In this document: in pieces, positions 1 through 8,197 of the stretch
Layout: the number at the start of each line of letters is the position of its first letter
Numbering within the stretch: position 1 is the first letter of the stretch
Source: Acidisphaera sp. L21
GTDB taxonomy: Bacteria; Pseudomonadota; Alphaproteobacteria; Acetobacterales; Acetobacteraceae
Length of the DNA stretch: 64,000 nt
Assembly (NCBI RefSeq): GCF_009765685.1
Contig: NZ_LMUY01000032.1
Span: 1 to 64,000, forward strand
Direction: 5' to 3'
Translations under genes and position numbers: made by a program
The notes under the pieces: model-generated
Database searches by the model: none
Told to the model about the DNA's origin: nothing
Seen by the model: the letters and a program-made list of their open reading frames with translations, nothing else

Positions 1-193
<193 letters not shown>

Positions 194-196
194 GGC

Positions 197-916
197 CTAG
201 GCTCGCTCCTCGGACTGGCGGGACAGGATGGCGCCGAACTCGGTGCCGAAGCCTTCCATACGCGCGGCGAAACGGGACAGGTCGGTGCTGATCTTGTTGT
301 AGGCCAGCACCGCCGGAATAGCCGCGACCAGGCCGATCGCGGTGGCGAACAAGGCTTCGGCGATGCCGGGTGCGACCACCGACAGGCTGGTGTTCTTGCT
401 GGCGGCGATGGCGGAGAAGGAGTGCATGATGCCCCACACCGTGCCGAACAGCCCGATGAACGGCGCGGTCGACCCGACGGAGGCGAGGAAGATCATCCAA
501 CGCTCCATCCGCTCCAACTCGCGGCCGACGGTGACGGTCATGGCGCGGTCGACACGGTCGCGCACGCCGCCACGCACCAGATCGGCGCCGGCAACGCGGG
601 AGGAGCGGCGCCATTCGCCCATCGCGGCGCCGAACACGGCTGCCACGGGGTGGACGGGCTTGGCACCCTCCTGCTCATACAACTCGTCCAGGCTGCCGCC
701 GGACCAGAACCGGTCCTCGAACGCATCGGCCTGGCGGTTGGCGCGACGGATGGAGGTGACTTTTTCAAAGATGATCGCCCACACCCACACGCTGGCCAGC
801 AGCAGGAGCAGCATGACGATTTTCACGACGATATCGGCCTGAAGGAACAGCGTCAGGATCGACAGGTCGCCCCCTGGGGGCAATGCTGCCGCTGCTGCAG
901 TCGTCGTATCACCCAC
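197..916 (-). CDS. tolQ: Tol-Pal system proton channel subunit TolQ
   Basis: Proton-channel subunit of the Tol complex, homologous to ExbB and MotA. The 239-residue protein has a first membrane helix around residues 30-52, a cytoplasmic domain, and two further helices near 137-160 and 183-205 containing the conserved STAPFIGLFGTVWGIM and GIAEALFATAIGLVAAIPA signatures. I place the start at GTG 916, preceded by GGAGGA on the minus strand and overlapping the end of ybgC by eight bases; the open frame extends 19 codons further upstream but those residues lie inside ybgC and look non-native. Order ybgC-tolQ-tolR is the standard one. Confidence 0.93.
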   Translation of the reverse strand: MGDTTTAAAAALPPGGDLSILTLFLQADIVVKIVMLLLLLASVWVWAIIFEKVTSIRRANRQADAFEDRFWSGGSLDELYEQEGAKPVHPVAAVFGAAMGEWRRSSRVAGADLVRGGVRDRVDRAMTVTVGRELERMERWMIFLASVGSTAPFIGLFGTVWGIMHSFSAIAASKNTSLSVVAPGIAEALFATAIGLVAAIPAVLAYNKISTDLSRFAARMEGFGTEFGAILSRQSEERA

Positions 917-1319
917 TCCGCATCTCCTCCAACGCCGTACGCCACCGAACCGGTATCCGCGAGGGCCGGCCATCCGCCCCCCGCACGCACGCCAACTGCA
1001 CGTCCAGCCGCGCCACCGCCAGGTCGCCGACCGCGAATTCCTGCCGCAACGACGCCGTGGCGGCGCCGAGTTCGGTCGGTTCGGTCGTGACGGTGACGAG
1101 GTCGTCCAGCCGCGCGGGGCGCAGATAGTCCATTTTAACGCGTCGCACCACGAAGATCAGACCTTCTTCGCGCACCATTTGTTCATGCGGCACACCATAG
1201 TCACGCAAGAACTCGGTCCGAGCCCGCTCCGCGAAGGCCAGATACCGCGCGTGATACACGACGCCACCTGCATCCGTGTCTTCGAAATACACGCGGATAT
1301 CGAGTCGGTGGCGGATCAC
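909..1319 (-). CDS. ybgC: Tol-Pal-associated acyl-CoA thioesterase YbgC
   Basis: Hotdog-fold thioesterase of the 4-hydroxybenzoyl-CoA thioesterase family; its role in Tol function is unclear in any organism, but it is routinely the first gene of the tol cluster. The 136-residue protein carries the family motif [16 protein letters not shown] near residues 11-26, including the Asp and His of the active site, and [10 protein letters not shown] downstream. Start is GTG 1319, interlocked with the ruvB stop (GTGA), so it is translationally coupled to ruvB. Length is normal for the family. Confidence 0.92.
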   Translation of the reverse strand: MIRHRLDIRVYFEDTDAGGVVYHARYLAFAERARTEFLRDYGVPHEQMVREEGLIFVVRRVKMDYLRPARLDDLVTVTTEPTELGAATASLRQEFAVGDLAVARLDVQLACVRGADGRPSRIPVRWRTALEEMRSG

Positions 1320-2365
1320 GCATCCGGCCCCAAAAGATCGAGCAACGGGGCGGACGGCGCGGGCGGGACCAGGCCGATGTGGCGCCAGCCGGGTTCGCCC
1401 AGCATGCGGCCGCGGCTGGTGCGCAGGACCAGGCCCTCCTGGATGAGGAACGGTTCGATCACGTCTTCCAGCGTGTCGCGCGCCTCGTTCAGTGCGGCGG
1501 CCAGGGTTTCGACGCCGACGGGGCCGCCATGATGGTGTTCGGCGATGCGGCGGAGGTAGCGGCGGTCCATCGCGTCCAGGCCGAGTTTGTCGACCTCCAG
1601 CCGGGTCAGCGCCGAGTCGGCCTCGGCACGATCAACCGGGCTTTGCCCGGCGACGGCGGCGAAGTCGCGCACCCGCCGTAGCAGGCGCCCGGCGATGCGC
1701 GGGGTGCCGCGGGAACGCCGGGCGATTTCGGAGGCGCCGGCCTTCGTCAGTTCCACGCCGAGCTTTTCCGCGCCGCGGGTGACAATCAGTTCCAGTTCCT
1801 CGGCGGTGTACAGCACCAGGCGCAGGGGGATGCCGAACCGGTCGCGCAGCGGAGTCGCCAGCAGTCCGGCGCGGGTGGTGGCGCCGACCAGGGTGAACGG
1901 CGCCAGGTCGATCCGCACCGAACGGGCGGCCGGCCCCTCGCCGATGATGAGGTCGAGCTGGAAGTCCTCCATCGCCGGGTAGAGGACCTCTTCGATGGCA
2001 GGTTGAAGGCGGTGGATCTCGTCGATGAACAGCACGTCGCGGGGTTGCAGGTTGGTGAGGATCGCGGCGAGGTCACCGGCGCGCTGGATGACCGGGCCGG
2101 AGGTGGCGCGGAAGCCCACGCCCAATTCGCGCGCCACGATCTGCGCCAGGGTGGTTTTGCCCAGGCCTGGTGGGCCGTGCAGCAATACGTGATCCATCGC
2201 CTCCGCCCGCCCCTTTGCGGCGTGGATGAAGACACGCAGGTTCTCTCGGCTGGCCTTCTGGCCAATGAACTCGGCGAGAACTTGCGGACGTAGGGAGGCT
2301 TCGGCGGCGTCCTCCACCGCGCGGGCGGGGGAAAGCGGGCGGTCGCTGCCGGGTTTGTCGCTCAT
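1316..2365 (-). CDS. ruvB: Holliday junction branch-migration ATPase RuvB
   Basis: AAA+ motor that drives Holliday junction branch migration with RuvA. The 349-residue protein has Walker [10 protein letters not shown] at 64-72, Walker [10 protein letters not shown] near 112-120, the sensor region [20 protein letters not shown], and a C-terminal winged-helix domain with [18 protein letters not shown]. Length and domain order are normal. The start overlaps the ruvA stop by four bases (ATGA), and its own stop overlaps ybgC, so ruvC-ruvA-ruvB-ybgC form a coupled run. No LexA box was evident immediately upstream of the ruv genes. Confidence 0.97.
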   Translation of the reverse strand: MSDKPGSDRPLSPARAVEDAAEASLRPQVLAEFIGQKASRENLRVFIHAAKGRAEAMDHVLLHGPPGLGKTTLAQIVARELGVGFRATSGPVIQRAGDLAAILTNLQPRDVLFIDEIHRLQPAIEEVLYPAMEDFQLDLIIGEGPAARSVRIDLAPFTLVGATTRAGLLATPLRDRFGIPLRLVLYTAEELELIVTRGAEKLGVELTKAGASEIARRSRGTPRIAGRLLRRVRDFAAVAGQSPVDRAEADSALTRLEVDKLGLDAMDRRYLRRIAEHHHGGPVGVETLAAALNEARDTLEDVIEPFLIQEGLVLRTSRGRMLGEPGWRHIGLVPPAPSAPLLDLLGPDA

Positions 2366-2958
2366 TGGGCAAGTTCTTTGAGGCTCTCACGGATCACCGC
2401 ATCCAGCCGCGCATCCTCGCCCAGGCGATCGCGCACGCGGGTCACGACGGGATGGGCCTCCATGCGGCGATAGCCGAGGTTGGCGAGGGCGGAGATTGCG
2501 TCCGCCTCGATACCCTGGGGCGCGGGGGCGCCGGGCAGCATGATTCCGGTGGGCATGGCGCCGGCCTTGGTCGCCAGTTCCAGCAGCAATCGCGCCGCCA
2601 GCTTGGCGCCGACGCCGGGGGCGCGGGTGAGGCTGGCGCGGTCGCCGGCAGCGATGGCGTTCACCAGGTCGCGCGGGGACAGGGCGGAAAGCAGGCCCAG
2701 CGCCACCTTCGCGCCGACGCCCTGCACCGTGGTGAGCAGCCGGAACCAGTCGCGCTCGGATTGCTCGGCGAAGCCATACAGGGTGATGGCGTCCTCCCGC
2801 ACCTGGGTTTCCACCAGCACACGGGCGACCGACGGGGGCATCGGCAGCGAAGACAGCGTGCGGGTGGAGGCGTGAACCAGGTAGCCGACGCCGGCCACGT
2901 CGATTATGCAGCGCCCCTCCTCCACGCCGCCGACCAGGCCAGTGAGTTGCGCGATCAT
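2362..2958 (-). CDS. ruvA: Holliday junction DNA helicase subunit RuvA
   Basis: DNA-binding tetramer that loads RuvB on Holliday junctions. The 198-residue protein begins MIAQLTGLV with the N-terminal OB domain, followed by two helix-hairpin-helix motifs ([15 protein letters not shown] and [17 protein letters not shown]) and a C-terminal domain III ([16 protein letters not shown]) that contacts RuvB. Size and order are typical. Start and stop both overlap neighbours by four bases, placing it in the middle of a coupled ruvC-ruvA-ruvB set. Confidence 0.96.
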   Translation of the reverse strand: MIAQLTGLVGGVEEGRCIIDVAGVGYLVHASTRTLSSLPMPPSVARVLVETQVREDAITLYGFAEQSERDWFRLLTTVQGVGAKVALGLLSALSPRDLVNAIAAGDRASLTRAPGVGAKLAARLLLELATKAGAMPTGIMLPGAPAPQGIEADAISALANLGYRRMEAHPVVTRVRDRLGEDARLDAVIRESLKELAQ

Positions 2959-3461
2959 GCCATCACCATCCCGCCGGCGACGCGGAGGCGGCTGGAGCGA
3001 TGGTGGGCGTGGCAGATCGCCACCGCCAGTGCATCGGACGCGTCGGCGCGGCGGATGGTGGCGCCGGGCAGCAGGCGGCGGACCATCATCTCGACCTGGT
3101 CCTTCGTGGCGCCGCCGGTGCCGACCACGGCGGATTTCACCGTCTTGGCGCCGTATTCCAGCACGGGGATGCCGACCAGCGCCGGGGCGAGCAAGGCCAC
3201 GCCGCGGGCGTAGCCGAGCTTCAGCGTCGCGGCGCCGTTGCGGTTGACGTAGGTTTCTTCCACCGCGGCCTCGTCCGGCTGGTATTCGGCGAACAGGGCG
3301 GTCAGGCCGTCATGGATCGCCTTCAGCCGCAGCGGCACACCCATCTCGGCGTCGGTGGCGATGACGCCGTCGCCGATGTGCATCAGGCGGTTGCCATCCA
3401 CCGCGATCACGCCCCATCCGGTAAAGCGCAGGCCCGGGTCGATCCCCATGAGGCGGACCAT
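2955..3461 (-). CDS. ruvC: Crossover junction endodeoxyribonuclease RuvC
   Basis: Holliday junction resolvase. The 168-residue protein shows the acidic catalytic set of the RNase H-like fold: GIDPGLRFTGWG at the N-terminus (first Asp), AAVEETYVNRN (Glu) and the C-terminal DASDALAVAICHAH (two Asp). Start ATG 3461 shares a base with the yebC stop (TGATG). Gene length is normal. Confidence 0.96.
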   Translation of the reverse strand: MVRLMGIDPGLRFTGWGVIAVDGNRLMHIGDGVIATDAEMGVPLRLKAIHDGLTALFAEYQPDEAAVEETYVNRNGAATLKLGYARGVALLAPALVGIPVLEYGAKTVKSAVVGTGGATKDQVEMMVRRLLPGATIRRADASDALAVAICHAHHRSSRLRVAGGMVMA

Positions 3462-4213
3462 CAGGCCGCCAGGCGCTCCATGATCTCGTCCGGGATCTCG
3501 GCGTTGGAGGTGACGGCCTGCACGTCGTCATTATCCTCCAGCGCGTCCAGCAGCTTCACCAGGGCGGCGGCACGCTCCGCGTCGTCCACGGTGACGGTGA
3601 CGCTGGGGCGCCAGTCGAGCTTGGCGCTCTCGGGCGGGCCGAAGCGGGCCTCCAGCGCGTCGCGCACGGCGAACAAATCGCCGATGCCGCAGATGATCTC
3701 GTGGCCTTCCTCGTCGCTCTCCACGTCCTCGGCCCCGGCCTCGATGGCGCCCTCCATCATGGCGTCGGCATCGGCGGCCTTGGCGGGGTAAGCGATGGCG
3801 CCGACACGGTTGAACTGGAAGGCGACGGAGTTGCTCTCCCCCATCGTGCCGCCGTTCTTGTTGAAGGCGGTGCGCAGGTCGGAGGCGGTGCGGTTGCGGT
3901 TGTCGGTCAGCGCTTCAACGATCACGGCGACGCCGCCAGGGCCGTAGCCCTCGTAGCGGACCTCCACGTAGTCGTCGCCGGTGCCGGCATCGGTCGCCTT
4001 GCGGATGGCGCGGTCGATCGTGTCCTTCGGCATGTTCATCACCCGGGCGGCCACCACGGCGGCGCGCAGGCGCGGATTGGCCGCCGGGTCGGGCAGGCCG
4101 AGCTTGGCGGAGACGGTGATCTCGCGGATGATCTTGGCGAACTGGCGCGCCTTGCGGGCGTCCTGCGCGCCCTTGCGGTGCATGATGTTCTTGGAATGTG
4201 AATGGCCGGCCAT
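3461..4213 (-). CDS. yebC: YebC/PmpR family DNA-binding regulatory protein
   Basis: Member of the YebC/TACO1 family; members act as transcriptional regulators or as ribosome-associated factors that relieve polyproline stalling. The 250-residue protein starts with the family signature [19 protein letters not shown] and retains GRELTVSAKLG-like and [14 protein letters not shown] segments and the acidic C-terminal region ([11 protein letters not shown]). It directly precedes ruvC, the widespread arrangement. Both neighbours lie on the same strand. Confidence 0.95.
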   Translation of the reverse strand: MAGHSHSKNIMHRKGAQDARKARQFAKIIREITVSAKLGLPDPAANPRLRAAVVAARVMNMPKDTIDRAIRKATDAGTGDDYVEVRYEGYGPGGVAVIVEALTDNRNRTASDLRTAFNKNGGTMGESNSVAFQFNRVGAIAYPAKAADADAMMEGAIEAGAEDVESDEEGHEIICGIGDLFAVRDALEARFGPPESAKLDWRPSVTVTVDDAERAAALVKLLDALEDNDDVQAVTSNAEIPDEIMERLAA

Positions 4214-4297
4214 GGGCCTGATATCTCGGGTGCTGTTGCCTGGGTTCGGGGTTCTATCAGCCCAAGCCGTTGCCCGCCAATTGCCGAATTGCGCCGG

Positions 4298-4483
4298 CTA
4301 AAAAGCGCAGCTGGCCCGGGTTGGGCAGGTGCCGGTGCCGGCCGGCGCATTGCGCAGGGTTCGCTCGCCCCCGCCAGCGCCGGCGGTGACGCCCGAGGAC
4401 GGGATGCGGGCCACCGGCTGCGGCCCGCAGGCGGCCAGCAGGGTGGCCGCGGCCATGGCAAGAAGAAGCGCTACACGATTCAT
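4298..4483 (-). CDS. Small predicted lipoprotein, 61 residues
   Basis: Not recognised. ATG 4483 opens a 61-codon frame whose N-terminus is a lipoprotein signal peptide: basic MNR, hydrophobic core, then lipobox LLAAC with the lipidated Cys at residue 19. The mature part is short, Pro/Gly/Thr rich and has two more Cys near the C-terminus. Its start interlocks with the stop of the upstream membrane gene (ATGA), which supports real, coupled translation. Function unknown. Confidence 0.65.
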   Translation of the reverse strand: MNRVALLLAMAAATLLAACGPQPVARIPSSGVTAGAGGGERTLRNAPAGTGTCPTRASCAF

Positions 4484-4698
4484 GCAAGTTCCCGGGTTCG
4501 GGCTGGGGGTGCCCGCCATTGTTCGTTGGGAACAAGGCAGGGTGGCAGGGGGCGGGGCGCTGGGTCCGGGGTGCGGCGGGGGCCTTCGTCGGTATCGCCC
4601 CGGGGACGACGACCGAGCCAAAGTTCCCGCGCCAAGACGAACACGACTACCGCGAAACTGAGTAGGCAAGCCCACATCACCTGCACTGCCGGGTTCAT
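4480..4698 (-). CDS. Small single-pass membrane protein, 72 residues
   Basis: Not recognised. The N-terminal third (MNPAVQVMWACLLSFAVVVFVLA region, residues 3-25) is a single hydrophobic helix; the remainder is Arg/Pro/Asp-rich and hydrophilic. It lies between the YmdB-like phosphoesterase gene (34 bases upstream) and the small lipoprotein gene, with which it shares an ATGA overlap. Codon usage in frame resembles neighbours. Function unknown; the pair might form a small envelope module, which is inference from coupling only. Confidence 0.55.
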   Translation of the reverse strand: MNPAVQVMWACLLSFAVVVFVLARELWLGRRPRGDTDEGPRRTPDPAPRPLPPCLVPNEQWRAPPARTRELA

Positions 4699-4732
4699 AC
4701 CACCCTCCCCTCATCGACCTCATCGCGCTACA

Positions 4733-5557
4733 TCACGCTGGCGCCACCGTCGGCATGATCTGAGACAAACGTCCGCCGGTGCGGATGGGTTCGACGCGCA
4801 GCGCCAACCCCGTCGCATCGTCGGTTTCGACGAACAGGCCGCACATCGTGGCGGGGCCCTCGGCGGGGGCTAGCCGTTCGCCAGGCACCTTGCGGATGAA
4901 GCGGGCGGCGGCGCCCTCCTTCGCCATGCCGATGACGCTGTCGTAGTCGCCGCACATGCCGGCATCGGATTGGAACGCGGTGCCGCCGGCCAGGATCTGG
5001 TGATCCGCGGTGGGCACATGGGTATGGGTGCCGACCACGAGCGAGACCTGGCCGTCGAAGCTATGGGCGTAACCGAGCTTCTCGCTGGTTGCCTCGGCAT
5101 GGAAATCGACCACGATGGCGTGGACGTTCACGCCCATGCGGTAGCGGGCCAGGATGTCGCTGGTGCCGCGAAACGGGCAATCCAAAGGATCCATGAACAG
5201 GCGGCCCATCGCGTTCATCACCAGAGCGCGGCGATTGCCGGGCACCTCCACTACCACCGCGCCCGCGCCGGGCGTGCCCGGCGGGAAGTTCAGCGGGCGG
5301 ATCAGCTTGGGCTGCTGCGCCATGTAGGGAATGATCTCCTTGCGGTCCCACGCGTGGTTGCCGAGCGTAATCACATCCGCGCCGGCCGCAAACAGGGCGT
5401 TCGCCATGTCCGGCGCGAGGCCGAAGCCGTGGCTCGCATTTTCCGCATTTACGATAGCCAGATCGATTCGCAGGGATTGGCGCAGGCCCGGCAGAGCGGC
5501 TGCCGCGCCCTCCCGGCCGCTGCGGCCGACGGTGTCACCTAGAAAAAGAATTCGCAT
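4733..5557 (-). CDS. YmdB-like metallophosphoesterase (TIGR00282 family)
   Basis: Calcineurin-type phosphoesterase; the studied relative Bacillus YmdB hydrolyses cyclic nucleotides and affects RNA turnover. The 274-residue protein shows the metal-binding motifs in order: GDTVGRSGR near residue 7, NAENASHGFG, GNHAWDRKEI, VDFHAEATSEK and VGTHTHVPTAD. Length matches the family. It is downstream of the 5-formyltetrahydrofolate cyclo-ligase and upstream of yebC on the same strand, the usual alphaproteobacterial order. The physiological substrate here is not known. Confidence 0.9.
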   Translation of the reverse strand: MRILFLGDTVGRSGREGAAAALPGLRQSLRIDLAIVNAENASHGFGLAPDMANALFAAGADVITLGNHAWDRKEIIPYMAQQPKLIRPLNFPPGTPGAGAVVVEVPGNRRALVMNAMGRLFMDPLDCPFRGTSDILARYRMGVNVHAIVVDFHAEATSEKLGYAHSFDGQVSLVVGTHTHVPTADHQILAGGTAFQSDAGMCGDYDSVIGMAKEGAAARFIRKVPGERLAPAEGPATMCGLFVETDDATGLALRVEPIRTGGRLSQIMPTVAPA

Positions 5558-5581
5558 CGGCGAATGCTGGCAGGAGTTGTT

Positions 5582-6160
5582 CTAGGTGGGAAGCGTGACG
5601 GCGCGGGGCTGGGCGGCGGCGATGAGTTCGCGCTCGGTCGCGATCCAGCCGAGCGGCAGGTCGGTGGGGCCGGTCGGGATGTCATCGCGCTCCTGCGCGG
5701 CGTGGGCGCAGCCGATGGCGCGGATGCCGGGTCGCGCCGCCAGGGTGCGGTCGTAGTAGCCGCCGCCATAGCCGAGCCGGTGGCAGCACCGGTCGAAGGC
5801 AAGCATCGACACCAGTAGCAGATCGGGGGCGATTTCGGGTCCGTCGGACGTCTGTGTGCCGAATCGCTCCGGCCGTAGCGGGTCGTCGTGGCCCCAGCGA
5901 TGGAAGGTGAGCGGTTGGCCCCGTGGTGGGGTGCGCGGCAGGCCGACGATGTGCCCGGCGTCCCGCAATGCGCGCAGAAGCGGCGCGATGTCGACTTCGT
6001 GGCCGAGCGGGAGGAAGCCCGCGACGACCATGCCGGGCTGGATCAGGCCGCTTGCCAGCACTCGTTGGCAGACGACGGTACCGGCGGCCGGGTCACAACC
6101 CTGCAGCACGAGGCGCGCAGCCGCCCGCACCGCCCGCTTGCGGCCATCGAGCGGCATCAT
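5582..6160 (-). CDS. 5-formyltetrahydrofolate cyclo-ligase
   Basis: Converts 5-formyl-THF to 5,10-methenyl-THF with ATP (YgfA/MTHFS family). Signature GYGGGYYDRTL, which forms part of the nucleotide and folate site, lies in the C-terminal third, preceded by LLVSMLAFDRCCHRL. I choose one of the tandem ATG codons at 6160/6157 because family members begin a few residues before the KRAVRAAAR segment; a GTG at 6181 is also in frame but would run close to the predicted 6S RNA 3' end. It is immediately downstream of that RNA, a hallmark linkage conserved with zapA in proteobacteria. Confidence 0.93.
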   Translation of the reverse strand: MMPLDGRKRAVRAAARLVLQGCDPAAGTVVCQRVLASGLIQPGMVVAGFLPLGHEVDIAPLLRALRDAGHIVGLPRTPPRGQPLTFHRWGHDDPLRPERFGTQTSDGPEIAPDLLLVSMLAFDRCCHRLGYGGGYYDRTLAARPGIRAIGCAHAAQERDDIPTGPTDLPLGWIATERELIAAAQPRAVTLPT

Positions 6161-6184
6161 GGAAGGAAGTTGCGGAGCCACCGT

Positions 6185-6330
6185 GGCCGTTGGAATATGT
6201 CATCCTCCCGAGCCTGCCAGTGCAGGTGGGAACCAGATACCATGACCAGGATCATGACAGCGCCAGTCCCCGAGGAGAATGCTTATCGGCCCGGCGGATG
6301 AACGACCTGACGAACCCAGCAGCCCCGCCC
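6185..6330 (-). ncRNA. ssrS: 6S RNA (RNA polymerase sigma70 regulator), boundaries approximate
   Basis: The region between the zapA stop and the folate cyclo-ligase start has no ORF and, on the minus strand, contains the 6S-like core GGGCCGATAAGCATTCTCC followed by GGGGACTGGCGCTG. It can form small hairpins such as CATGA/TCATG and CCTGC-ACTG-GCAGG. Proteobacterial 6S RNA is classically found exactly here (zapA - ssrS - ygfA), which is established synteny. Ends are estimated from the flanking genes and could be off by 20 bases; I did not fold the full structure. Confidence 0.7.
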
Positions 6331-6337
6331 GATCTAT

Positions 6338-6700
6338 CTAGGGCTGATCGATGCTAGCTGCAATGTCTTCCGCCTTGCGCGCGAGCTTGGCGATACGATT
6401 ACGGGTGCGTGCATCGGTACGCTCCGCCGTTTCGGGCGCGGAAGTGGCGGGCGGCGGCGGGGGCGTGGCGCCGGGCTGGCGTAGGCTGGCCAGTTCGATC
6501 GCGGTGTCGTGCAGTTCGTCGGCCATCAGCAGGGCCGCGAGCAGCAGCAGACGCGACTCTCCGCTTTGGCCGCCGAGGGCCTTGATGCTGTCGATTCGCT
6601 GTTCGACCTGGTTGGCCATCTCCATGAGATGCGCCTCCTGCCCGTCTTCACAGCCGACGTTGTAGGCGTAGCCGTTAATTTTGACGGTTAATTGCGCCAT
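6338..6700 (-). CDS. zapA: Cell division protein ZapA
   Basis: FtsZ-associated protein that bundles protofilaments at the Z ring. The 120-residue protein starts MAQLTVKINGYAYNVGCEDG, followed by LMEMANQVEQRIDSIK, the conserved globular head of ZapA, then a helical C-terminal half (LLLLAALLMADELHD) that forms the coiled coil, with a Pro-rich insertion and a final helix. It is preceded by a small coiled-coil ORF and followed by 6S RNA. Confidence 0.92.
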   Translation of the reverse strand: MAQLTVKINGYAYNVGCEDGQEAHLMEMANQVEQRIDSIKALGGQSGESRLLLLAALLMADELHDTAIELASLRQPGATPPPPPATSAPETAERTDARTRNRIAKLARKAEDIAASIDQP

Positions 6701-6703
6701 CGG

Positions 6704-6895
6704 TCAGGCCTCGACTTCAAGAGCGTCGCGTAATTGCCCGATCAGATTGTCGAGTCGCGACGCGATTGCTGCGATGTCGACCCCGGGAGTGGCTTCTGGA
6801 GCGGAGATTGTCCGTTGATTGTGTTGTGCGATTCGGTCCAACGCAGCCTCCAGCCGGGCTAGCGCGTCAGCCTCGTTCGCATCTCCGTCGGCCAT
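6704..6895 (-). CDS. Small helical protein upstream of zapA, 63 residues
   Basis: ATG 6895 opens a 63-codon frame ending three bases before zapA. The product is acidic and almost entirely helical, with heptad-like segments (ALARLEAALDRIAQ and IASRLDNLIGQLRDALE) separated by a Pro/Gly linker. A short coiled-coil protein often precedes zapA in alphaproteobacteria, and co-transcription suggests a divisome-related role, but I cannot name a family with certainty. Confidence 0.7.
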   Translation of the reverse strand: MADGDANEADALARLEAALDRIAQHNQRTISAPEATPGVDIAAIASRLDNLIGQLRDALEVEA

Positions 6896-6945
6896 GTAAT
6901 TCCGTCTCCGAAGCTTCGTTTTGTTTGACCATGAAGCCCCGGACC

Positions 6946-6960
6946 GCTTGAACGTCAAGC
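6946..6960. promoter_or_regulatory. Palindrome GCTTGA-ACG-TCAAGC
   Basis: Perfect six-base inverted repeat with a three-base spacer, ending directly before ATG 6961 and inside the divergent control region shared with the small zapA-upstream gene. It could be an operator or could hinder initiation on the plus-strand mRNA. No regulator is identifiable from sequence. Confidence 0.35.
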
Positions 6961-7359
6961 ATGAAGCGCCCCCCGGCCGTGGTCGTGCATGGTCTATCGC
7001 ACCTGAAGCAAGCAATCGAGCCGGGTTTGCCGGTGACATTGCTGTCGGGCGCGGGGGCCGCGACCTATGCCGGGTGCGGCTGGTGGCGGGCGCTGATGGC
7101 GTTGGGCGCGGGGGAGAATCCGGACATACTGGATTGCGGGGACGCGCCAGGGCGCGCGATGGAGGCGTTGCGCGCCGGCTGCCGCCTGGTGCTGCTGGAC
7201 CCGGCGGTGCCCGCCTGGGGCCTGGTCGCTGCCCGCGCCGCCGCGGCCGGGGCGAGACTGCTGGCCGACCGCCCGCCTGCATTGGACCTGGGCAAACCCG
7301 GCGCCCAACGCCGGCTGCGCGCCTGGCTGGAGGGTGACAGCACCGGACCGGTCGGGTAA
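6961..7359 (+). CDS. Uncharacterised protein upstream of thiE, 132 residues
   Basis: I do not recognise a family. The frame from ATG 6961 is clean, alanine/leucine rich, without signal peptide or clear membrane helix; it contains HGLSHLKQAIEPG near the N-terminus and a glycine-rich GAGAATYAGCGWW stretch, and ends in a basic helix. Alternating hydrophobic strands and helices suggest a small alpha/beta fold. It ends 34 bases before thiE on the same strand, so a link to thiamine metabolism is possible but unproven. Confidence 0.7.
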   Translation: MKRPPAVVVHGLSHLKQAIEPGLPVTLLSGAGAATYAGCGWWRALMALGAGENPDILDCGDAPGRAMEALRAGCRLVLLDPAVPAWGLVAARAAAAGARLLADRPPALDLGKPGAQRRLRAWLEGDSTGPVG

Positions 7360-7393
7360 TCCGCGCAGATGAACAACCCGATCCGAGTATCCG

Positions 7394-8020
7394 TTGAGCG
7401 ATAATGGTGGCTGCCAGCTGTATCTGGTGACGCCGCCCACCCTGGCCCCGGCGCGGTTTCGCGACATCCTGGCCGGGGCGCTGGATGCCGGCCCGGTGGC
7501 GGCCGTGCAGTTGCGGCTGAAGAACTGGTCGGAGGACGACCTGCTGCGTGCGATCGACATCCTGCGGCCCATCGCGCAGGACCGGGACGTCGCATTTCTA
7601 TTGAATGACAATCCCGAACTGGCGGTGCGCAGCGGGTGCGATGGCGCGCATGTCGGGCAGGAGGACATGCCGACCGCCGAGGCGCGCCGGGTGCTTGGCA
7701 AGTCGATGCTGGGCGTCACCTGCCACGGCAGCCGCGACCTGGCGATGATGGCGGGCGAACAGGGCGCCGATTACGTGGCGTTCGGCGCGTTCTTCCCCAG
7801 CACCACGAAAGAACCGCCGGCCATGGCGGAGATCGAGCTGCTGACCTGGTGGTCCGAGCTGATGGAAATCCCTTGCGTCGCGATCGGCGGCATCACGCCA
7901 CTCAATTGCGGCCCATTGGTGGAAGCCGGAGCGGACTTCCTGGCCGTGTCCGCCGCGGTGTGGGAGCACCAGGATGGGCCGGCCGCCGGGGTGAAGGCCT
8001 TCATCGCCGCGATGGGCTGA
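7394..8020 (+). CDS. thiE: Thiamine phosphate synthase
   Basis: Joins the pyrimidine and thiazole phosphate moieties to thiamine phosphate. The 208-residue TIM-barrel shows LYLVTPP at the N-terminus, [22 protein letters not shown] (split by the family's Asp-Asp region), [16 protein letters not shown] and [13 protein letters not shown], matching ThiE active-site and phosphate-binding loops. The only start compatible with the N-terminus is TTG 7394; no ATG or GTG lies in frame upstream. No TPP riboswitch is visible ahead of it. Its stop abuts the stop of a convergent lipoprotein gene. Confidence 0.92.
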   Translation: MSDNGGCQLYLVTPPTLAPARFRDILAGALDAGPVAAVQLRLKNWSEDDLLRAIDILRPIAQDRDVAFLLNDNPELAVRSGCDGAHVGQEDMPTAEARRVLGKSMLGVTCHGSRDLAMMAGEQGADYVAFGAFFPSTTKEPPAMAEIELLTWWSELMEIPCVAIGGITPLNCGPLVEAGADFLAVSAAVWEHQDGPAAGVKAFIAAMG

Positions 8021-8158
8021 TCAGCGTCCGGTGGATGTGGTGCCGCTGACGGGGTTGTAGTTGCTGGCCGAGGGAGGCTCGTGACCTGGCGTGGCGGGTT
8101 TGATGGCGCCACAGGCAGCGAGGGCGAGCAGGGCCGCGAGGAGAATGGAACGGGTCAT
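8021..8158 (-). CDS. Very small predicted lipoprotein, 45 residues
   Basis: ATG 8158 opens a 45-codon frame that is a textbook lipoprotein precursor: MTRS, a Leu/Ala core, lipobox LALAAC with Cys at residue 16, then a short Pro/Ser/Thr-rich mature chain ending in Gly-Arg. The stop is immediately adjacent to that of thiE (TGATCA), with no base between. It lies 39 bases downstream of the SDR gene on the same strand. It does not match the CGxKGPL pattern of LptM. Function unknown. Confidence 0.6.
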   Translation of the reverse strand: MTRSILLAALLALAACGAIKPATPGHEPPSASNYNPVSGTTSTGR

Positions 8159-8197
8159 GCCCGATCCAACGCCGGGTTGATAGCGACGTTCCGACAG

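Noticed and set aside
7360-7393. TPP riboswitch upstream of thiE
   Set aside because: The interval is only 34 bases and lacks the conserved CTGAGA and related blocks.
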